Shown here piece after piece: positions 60,263 through 64,000 of a DNA stretch of 64,000 bases. A program made the position numbers and the translations under genes. The stretch lies in contig NZ_ARYH01000001.1 in the NCBI RefSeq assembly GCF_000685235.1, positions 1,488,001-1,552,000 of the forward strand, read 5' to 3'. The stretch's first letter is position 1, and each line of letters opens with the position of its first letter. The stretch is from Hyphomonas adhaerens MHS-3 (GTDB lineage: Bacteria > Pseudomonadota > Alphaproteobacteria > Caulobacterales > Hyphomonadaceae). The notes under the pieces were generated by a model. That model made no database searches. It was not told the origin of the DNA and saw only the letters and a list, made by a program, of their open reading frames with translations.

Positions 60263-60796
60263 CTAGAGCGGCTTGCAGCTGCTTTCCGGGATCAGCGCCG
60301 CCGCTGCATCATAGGCATCCTGCGTTGGGGCGAGACGGCGGATCAGGGCCAGCGCTTCCGGCGCTTTCACACGAACGATTTCCGTTTCACCGGTCTCCGG
60401 CACAGACTGGTCTTCCATTGCGACGATGACATGCCGCACAATCGGTGTGCCCGGCGTGCGCGCATCGAGCGAGCCTGCATAGACATTGTCCGTCGTGGCG
60501 GCGAACACCGACAGGGATGCATAATCGGTCCAGGCCGGGGCGGTGAGTTCGACCGGCCCGTCCGACAGGTCAATCAGGCAGATGGCGTAGGCAAGGTCCG
60601 GTGCGGGGCGCACGACGGTCTGCGTTTCCGGGCTGGTGCGCGGGGTCATCTGCCAGGCATTCTCCGTCAGCCCGCGTTCCATCATCCGGTCACGGACTTT
60701 TGACATGATCTTGCCGGGCAGGGCGTTGAGCACGACGAAATGCGCGAGTGCGCCAGTGATCAGGAAGGCGGCAAGGCCGGTCAGGAAGTTTTTCAT
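60263..60796 (-). CDS. DUF1254-type membrane-anchored protein
   Basis: Protein of 177 aa with one N-terminal membrane segment, then a short DUF1254-like domain: DNVYAGSLDARTPGTPIV matches the family's NVDTLYA-type block, and WTDYASLSVFAATTDN the following strand. Its ATG overlaps the TGA of the DUF1214 gene by 4 nt (ATGA). In many bacteria DUF1254 and DUF1214 occur in one polypeptide; here they are split over two coupled genes. Function unknown. Confidence 0.82.
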   Translation of the reverse strand: MKNFLTGLAAFLITGALAHFVVLNALPGKIMSKVRDRMMERGLTENAWQMTPRTSPETQTVVRPAPDLAYAICLIDLSDGPVELTAPAWTDYASLSVFAATTDNVYAGSLDARTPGTPIVRHVIVAMEDQSVPETGETEIVRVKAPEALALIRRLAPTQDAYDAAAALIPESSCKPL

Positions 60797-61398
60797 GATC
60801 CTTGCCCTCCGCAGGACAGCCGCTCGACAGAAGGCGCGGGCAGGGTGGCTTCCGGATCGGACAGCAAGGCTGCGGATGGTTTGTAGAGGCGCAGCGTCAG
60901 GTCGAACTTGTCCGCAGCCCGGCTCGACACCCATCCGCCCTCAGCCGGGCGGGAGGGGGAGACGGTAAAGCTCCACGCGTCCGCGTCGCCTTCGGCGGCC
61001 GCCTTGGTGAGATCGTAAGACAGGGCCTTGTCCGTGTTGGGCGGCAGGCGGCTGTCGCCGTCATACAGGGTGACAGACCACCAGAGCGCGGGCATGGCCG
61101 TGCCGCTGACCCGGTAGGTGCAGGCTTCCATGAGCGGCTTGCCGTCATCATCACTCGCCCGGGTGAAATAGACCGCCTCCTCTTTTGTCAGCGCCAGCAG
61201 GCCGTGGCGGGCGATGCGGGCCCGCGTCCACGGATTGGCGGCGGCTGACCCGATGGTCCAGTCGCTCTGCCAGTTCTCGACGTCGACATCGCCTGACAGG
61301 CGGATGCCGGAGCCGACCATGCCCGCCATCACCATGGCGGACGCGGCACCCGCGGCGAGGCCGAGGATGCCGCCAATCAGAAGAGGCGCCAGTTTCAT
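60793..61398 (-). CDS. DUF1214-type membrane-anchored protein
   Basis: Protein of 201 aa: N-terminal membrane segment (LLIGGILGLAAGAASAMVMAG), then the DUF1214 domain with ALWWSVTLYDGDSRLPPN and a C-terminal LTLRLYKPSAALL, both family blocks. First gene of the coupled DUF1214/DUF1254 pair. Function unknown; both domains face the periplasm by the signal-anchor pattern. Confidence 0.85.
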   Translation of the reverse strand: MKLAPLLIGGILGLAAGAASAMVMAGMVGSGIRLSGDVDVENWQSDWTIGSAAANPWTRARIARHGLLALTKEEAVYFTRASDDDGKPLMEACTYRVSGTAMPALWWSVTLYDGDSRLPPNTDKALSYDLTKAAAEGDADAWSFTVSPSRPAEGGWVSSRAADKFDLTLRLYKPSAALLSDPEATLPAPSVERLSCGGQGS

Positions 61399-61464
61399 TC
61401 CGGCAAGCTAGCGGCCCCATCCGGCCGGGCAAGCACATTCTGGCCGCCAAGTCCTGTTCTGCTC

Positions 61465-62670
61465 CTATTCCGCCGGAGCCGCCACGCGCCGTACCTTGAT
61501 CATGGGCTTCAGGCCGAACAGGGGCCGCAGGTAACCCACGCGGCGGATGACGAGTTCGTGCAGCAGGGCGCAGCCCCCGAAGGTGGCCAGGATCACCAGC
61601 GGTGCCTCGACCCAGACGCCGAGGCCCTGACGGGTCAGCCAGTAGCCGGCCATGACGGTGATCGTCTGGTGCAGGATGTACCAGGGGAATATCGCCTCGG
61701 TCATGTAGGTCAGCACGCGGCTGGGCCGGTTCAGGTAGCGCTGGGCGAGGCCGAGCATGGTCACAATGGCCAGCCAGGCATAGAAGATCCGCGCGATGCG
61801 GGCCGGCCAGATCAGCCAGTTCCAGTCGCTGTTTTCCGCCATGGCGTTCCAGTTCGACCAGAGTGGGGCGAGCACCGCGCCGAGCACCAGCACGCTCGCG
61901 ACGGCGAAGGGCAGGGCCCGGCGGATTGCGCTCCAGAAGTTGCGGTCCTTGGCGAGCAGGAAGCCGATCATAAGAATGGTCAGACTGTGGGCATGATTGG
62001 CCCAGTCATTCGTCAGGTCATGCGTCGTCCTGAAATAGGGATCGAGCGTGAAGCGGTAGAGGATGAACGGGGTCACCGGCAGGACAAGGGCGGCAAGTGG
62101 CCCCCAGCGGCCGGCGAACAGGAATTCGGTGATGCGGGCACCGGTGCCGGTCATGAACCGGGCCAGCGGACCCGCGACCGGTGCGAGCATCAGCGTGTAG
62201 ACCAGCAGGTAGACCACATACCAGAGATGGTTCCAGGTCGGCGTTGTGATCGAGAAGGCCGACCCGAAATCGAGATAGTGCGGCCAGAACTGCCAGAAAC
62301 TGCCGCTGAACTCGCCGTTCTCCACCAGCTGCAGCCAGCTTTGCGGGGCGACGATCACAACCATGCCGAACAGGATGGGCAGGCCGAGCCGGACCGCCCG
62401 CTCACGCGCCAGCGTCGATCCACCGAGCTTGTCAGCCGCAAAGCGCAGCGCGACGCCGGAGATGAAGAAAAGCAGGGCGAGGCGCCACGGGTTCAGCAGC
62501 ATCATCAACCATTCGGCGCCGGGGCTGACATGCACGCTTTTCACGTGCCAGCCCCACGTCACGTAGAACATGCCGGTGTGGTAGAAAATGAGCAGGCCAA
62601 AGGCGATGATGCGCAGCCAGTCGAGATCGTAGCGGCGGGGGAAGGCGGGCGCCGGAGACGGTTCGGTCAT
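61465..62670 (-). CDS. Acyltransferase-3-family membrane protein (OpgC-like)
   Basis: Integral membrane acyltransferase of 401 aa with about ten helices. The N-terminus DLDWLRIIAFGLLIFYHTGMF contains the conserved R and H of the acyltransferase-3 family, and FFISGVALRFA follows. Members O-acylate glucans, lipopolysaccharide or other envelope sugars. AAGGAG 8 nt before ATG 62670 fixes the start despite a long open frame upstream. Divergent from a LytTR regulator. Confidence 0.9.
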   Translation of the reverse strand: MTEPSPAPAFPRRYDLDWLRIIAFGLLIFYHTGMFYVTWGWHVKSVHVSPGAEWLMMLLNPWRLALLFFISGVALRFAADKLGGSTLARERAVRLGLPILFGMVVIVAPQSWLQLVENGEFSGSFWQFWPHYLDFGSAFSITTPTWNHLWYVVYLLVYTLMLAPVAGPLARFMTGTGARITEFLFAGRWGPLAALVLPVTPFILYRFTLDPYFRTTHDLTNDWANHAHSLTILMIGFLLAKDRNFWSAIRRALPFAVASVLVLGAVLAPLWSNWNAMAENSDWNWLIWPARIARIFYAWLAIVTMLGLAQRYLNRPSRVLTYMTEAIFPWYILHQTITVMAGYWLTRQGLGVWVEAPLVILATFGGCALLHELVIRRVGYLRPLFGLKPMIKVRRVAAPAE

Positions 62671-62704
62671 GGGGAAACTCCTTGTTCTGGAGCGCAGACT
62701 GAAA

Positions 62705-62722
62705 GACGCCCGGCCAGGCGTC
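62705..62722. promoter_or_regulatory. Inverted repeat in the acyltransferase/LytTR divergent region
   Basis: GACGCC-CGGCCA-GGCGTC, 6-bp arms, 35 bp upstream of the acyltransferase start and 128 bp from the LytTR start. A candidate control site; LytTR proteins usually prefer direct repeats, so the binder is uncertain. Confidence 0.3.
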
Positions 62723-62850
62723 ATGTGCCAAGGGGTATCCGGTGGGTGCAGGGGACAAACGGCCCCCGCCGGGGATGAATGGCGGCGATCCGGGACGAAA
62801 TTCCGCCAATAGCCTTCCGGTTCGTACGCGGTTTGTGGCAGGACACAGCG

Positions 62851-63699
62851 ATGGTGACAGAGACGCAGCATCCCGAGATCAGGGCCGACGCCCGGGCCGA
62901 CCGGCGGACCTGGTTCTTTTTCGGTTTGTTCATGGTCGCCTCCTTTTTCGAGAAATCCCTCTCGGATCATGACGACCTTGTGCGGGCAGGCTCGACGCAT
63001 CCGAACCTGCCATGGCTGAGCCAGGCAACATCGCATCTGGTGATCCTGGCCATGGTGCCGTTCATCACCTTCATGTTGAGCCGGTTTCCCTTCACATCAG
63101 ACCGCTGGCGCCAGAACCTGGCGATCCACGCGGCGGCGACGGTCGCGTTCTCCGCGGTGCACATCTTCCTGATGGTGTGGTTCAGAAAACTGCTGACCCC
63201 GCTTGTGTTCGGCTTTCCATACGATTTCGGTCTCACGGACCTGTCGCTCTGGCTGTATGAATACCGCAAGGATGTGCTCAGCTACACGCTGATCGCGGCG
63301 ATCTTCTGGATGAACCGGGTGGCAGAGCAGAAGGCCATGGAAGCAGAGGCCGCCCGAAGCGAAGCGAAAGACCGTCACCGGCTGACGCTGAAATCCGGTG
63401 GACGAACCTTTTTCGTGACCGCCGATGATGTGATCTGGGCGAAGGCCGCGTCCAATTATGTGGAAGTGGTCACGCCGGCGAAAACCTATCTGGCGCGGAT
63501 GACGCTGACGGAGCTGGAACGTCTTCTGGAGGAGGCCGGCGGTCATCATGTGCGCGTGCACAGGTCCCACATAGTCAATCTTGATCATGTCAGGGTCATC
63601 ACGCCGACAGGGGAAGGGGATGCCCTGATCGAGCTGGATTCCGGCGACACCGTGCCGGGCTCGCGCCGGTACCGGGAGCGCTATGCGCAAACGGCATAA
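62851..63699 (+). CDS. Membrane-bound LytTR-family transcriptional regulator
   Basis: Protein of 282 aa with about four N-terminal membrane helices (residues 25-165), a short helical linker (MEAEAARSEAKDRHR) and a C-terminal LytTR DNA-binding domain (TLKSGGRTFFVTADDVIWAKAASNYVEV, HRSHIVNLDHV, SRRYRERY). It senses something in the membrane directly, without a receiver domain. AGGA 8 nt before ATG 62851 fixes the start. The divergent acyltransferase is the obvious candidate target. Confidence 0.9.
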   Translation: MVTETQHPEIRADARADRRTWFFFGLFMVASFFEKSLSDHDDLVRAGSTHPNLPWLSQATSHLVILAMVPFITFMLSRFPFTSDRWRQNLAIHAAATVAFSAVHIFLMVWFRKLLTPLVFGFPYDFGLTDLSLWLYEYRKDVLSYTLIAAIFWMNRVAEQKAMEAEAARSEAKDRHRLTLKSGGRTFFVTADDVIWAKAASNYVEVVTPAKTYLARMTLTELERLLEEAGGHHVRVHRSHIVNLDHVRVITPTGEGDALIELDSGDTVPGSRRYRERYAQTA

Positions 63700-63784
63700 G
63701 CACTATTTCGTGAGCGGGCTGGCCCGGACAGGGAATATCGCTAGGTTCCGCAGCGGTGAGGCAGTTGATGAATAAAGGATGCCG

Positions 63785-64000
63785 ATGATCCGCCCCATTC
63801 TCTGGTTTCTCGCCCGTCTGCCGCTTCTCGTCCTGATCCTCGTCATGGCGCTTGTCATGTCGAGTTGCACCATGCTGGGCATGAATTATGCGAGCCTCGA
63901 AACAGACAACAAACCCGCTCCGGCGCCCGCGCTGGACCTGCCCGCCATCACGGAGGAGGGCAGCCCTGAGCGTGAAGCCCTGAAGCAGAAGTTCGAGGAC
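63785..64000 (+). CDS. Hypothetical secreted or lipoprotein, cut by window end
   Basis: Only 72 codons are present. AAGGA 6 nt before the ATG, then a hydrophobic signal segment ending in VMSSC, a possible lipobox, a GMNYASLE block, a Pro/Ala-rich linker and REALKQKFED at the edge. The block recalls the start of some alpha/beta hydrolases, but the catalytic part is outside the window, so no function is assigned. Confidence 0.55.
   Translation, partial: MIRPILWFLARLPLLVLILVMALVMSSCTMLGMNYASLETDNKPAPAPALDLPAITEEGSPEREALKQKFED

Noticed and set aside
61558-62778. 406-codon open frame opposite the acyltransferase
   Set aside because: Composition is Gln/Glu/Arg-rich without structure, typical of the complement of a membrane protein gene.

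Overview
The window is a gene-dense, GC-rich stretch of an alphaproteobacterial chromosome. Protein-level resemblance, codon choice and gene content point to a Hyphomonadaceae-type marine heterotroph: an Lhr-like helicase/ligase repair set, RodZ-IspG, PtsP next to LysC, DUF6498, DUF1254/DUF1214, a GPH-type MFS carrier and many serine-hydrolase paralogues. That assignment is inference. No rRNA or tRNA gene, transposase, integrase, CRISPR array or prophage block was seen. No gene-free stretch exceeds 300 bp; the longest (2744-3020, 43389-43670, 45437-45691) are described below.

Layout. 1-10.5 kb: partial inositol-monophosphatase-family gene, glutamate racemase, ornithine-decarboxylase-family enzyme with a structured leader, PstS-like lipoprotein, GT4 glycosyltransferase, diguanylate cyclase, bifunctional PutA and a DUF3298 lipoprotein. 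10.5-17.3 kb: two small envelope proteins divergent from a serine hydrolase, a thioesterase pair, then FAD monooxygenase, M23 lipoprotein, DUF6498 protein and an unrecognised protein. 17.4-21.4 kb: TetR regulator with a palindromic candidate operator, HSL-type hydrolase and two MDR oxidoreductases. 21.4-26.3 kb (minus strand): short CoaA-type kinase, dienoyl-CoA-reductase-like SDR, two MscS channels with a DUF6460 protein, and a TspO-like membrane protein. 26.3-38.0 kb: HU with a basic N-terminal tail, then the four ligase-associated DNA-damage genes (ATP ligase, MBL exonuclease, DEXH helicase, PdeM), interrupted by GST, a trypsin-like lipoprotein operon and a second serine hydrolase. 38.0-39.0 kb: a short AT-richer insert with a 65-aa protein and a HEPN-like protein. 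39.0-43.4 kb: nitrilase flanked by diverged direct repeats, S24 repressor, PLP decarboxylase and LysR regulator. 43.4-43.6 kb: a strong candidate small RNA with two UUCCUCC-type stretches and its own terminator. 43.6-54.4 kb: Dps, aspartate aminotransferase, a membrane protein, UvrC, TetR, an MpaB-like oxygenase, M20 peptidase, MFS carrier, DUF924 and UbiG. 54.4-60.3 kb: LysC, PtsP, RodZ-like protein and IspG. 60.3-64 kb: DUF1254/DUF1214 pair, and an acyltransferase divergent from a membrane-bound LytTR regulator.

Genes that plausibly work together are the four LHR-type repair genes; TetR with its downstream hydrolase and reductases; LysR, an adjacent palindrome and the candidate sRNA; the two thioesterases; and the DUF1254/DUF1214 pair. 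The sequence favours tight packing: convergent genes often share or abut stop codons (TGATCA at 4137-4142; CTAG at 47932 and 53010). The least expected signals are the candidate sRNA, the duplicated promoter and 5' end around the nitrilase, a domain that stands alone beside one serine hydrolase and is fused to another, and a dispersed triple 11-bp repeat.
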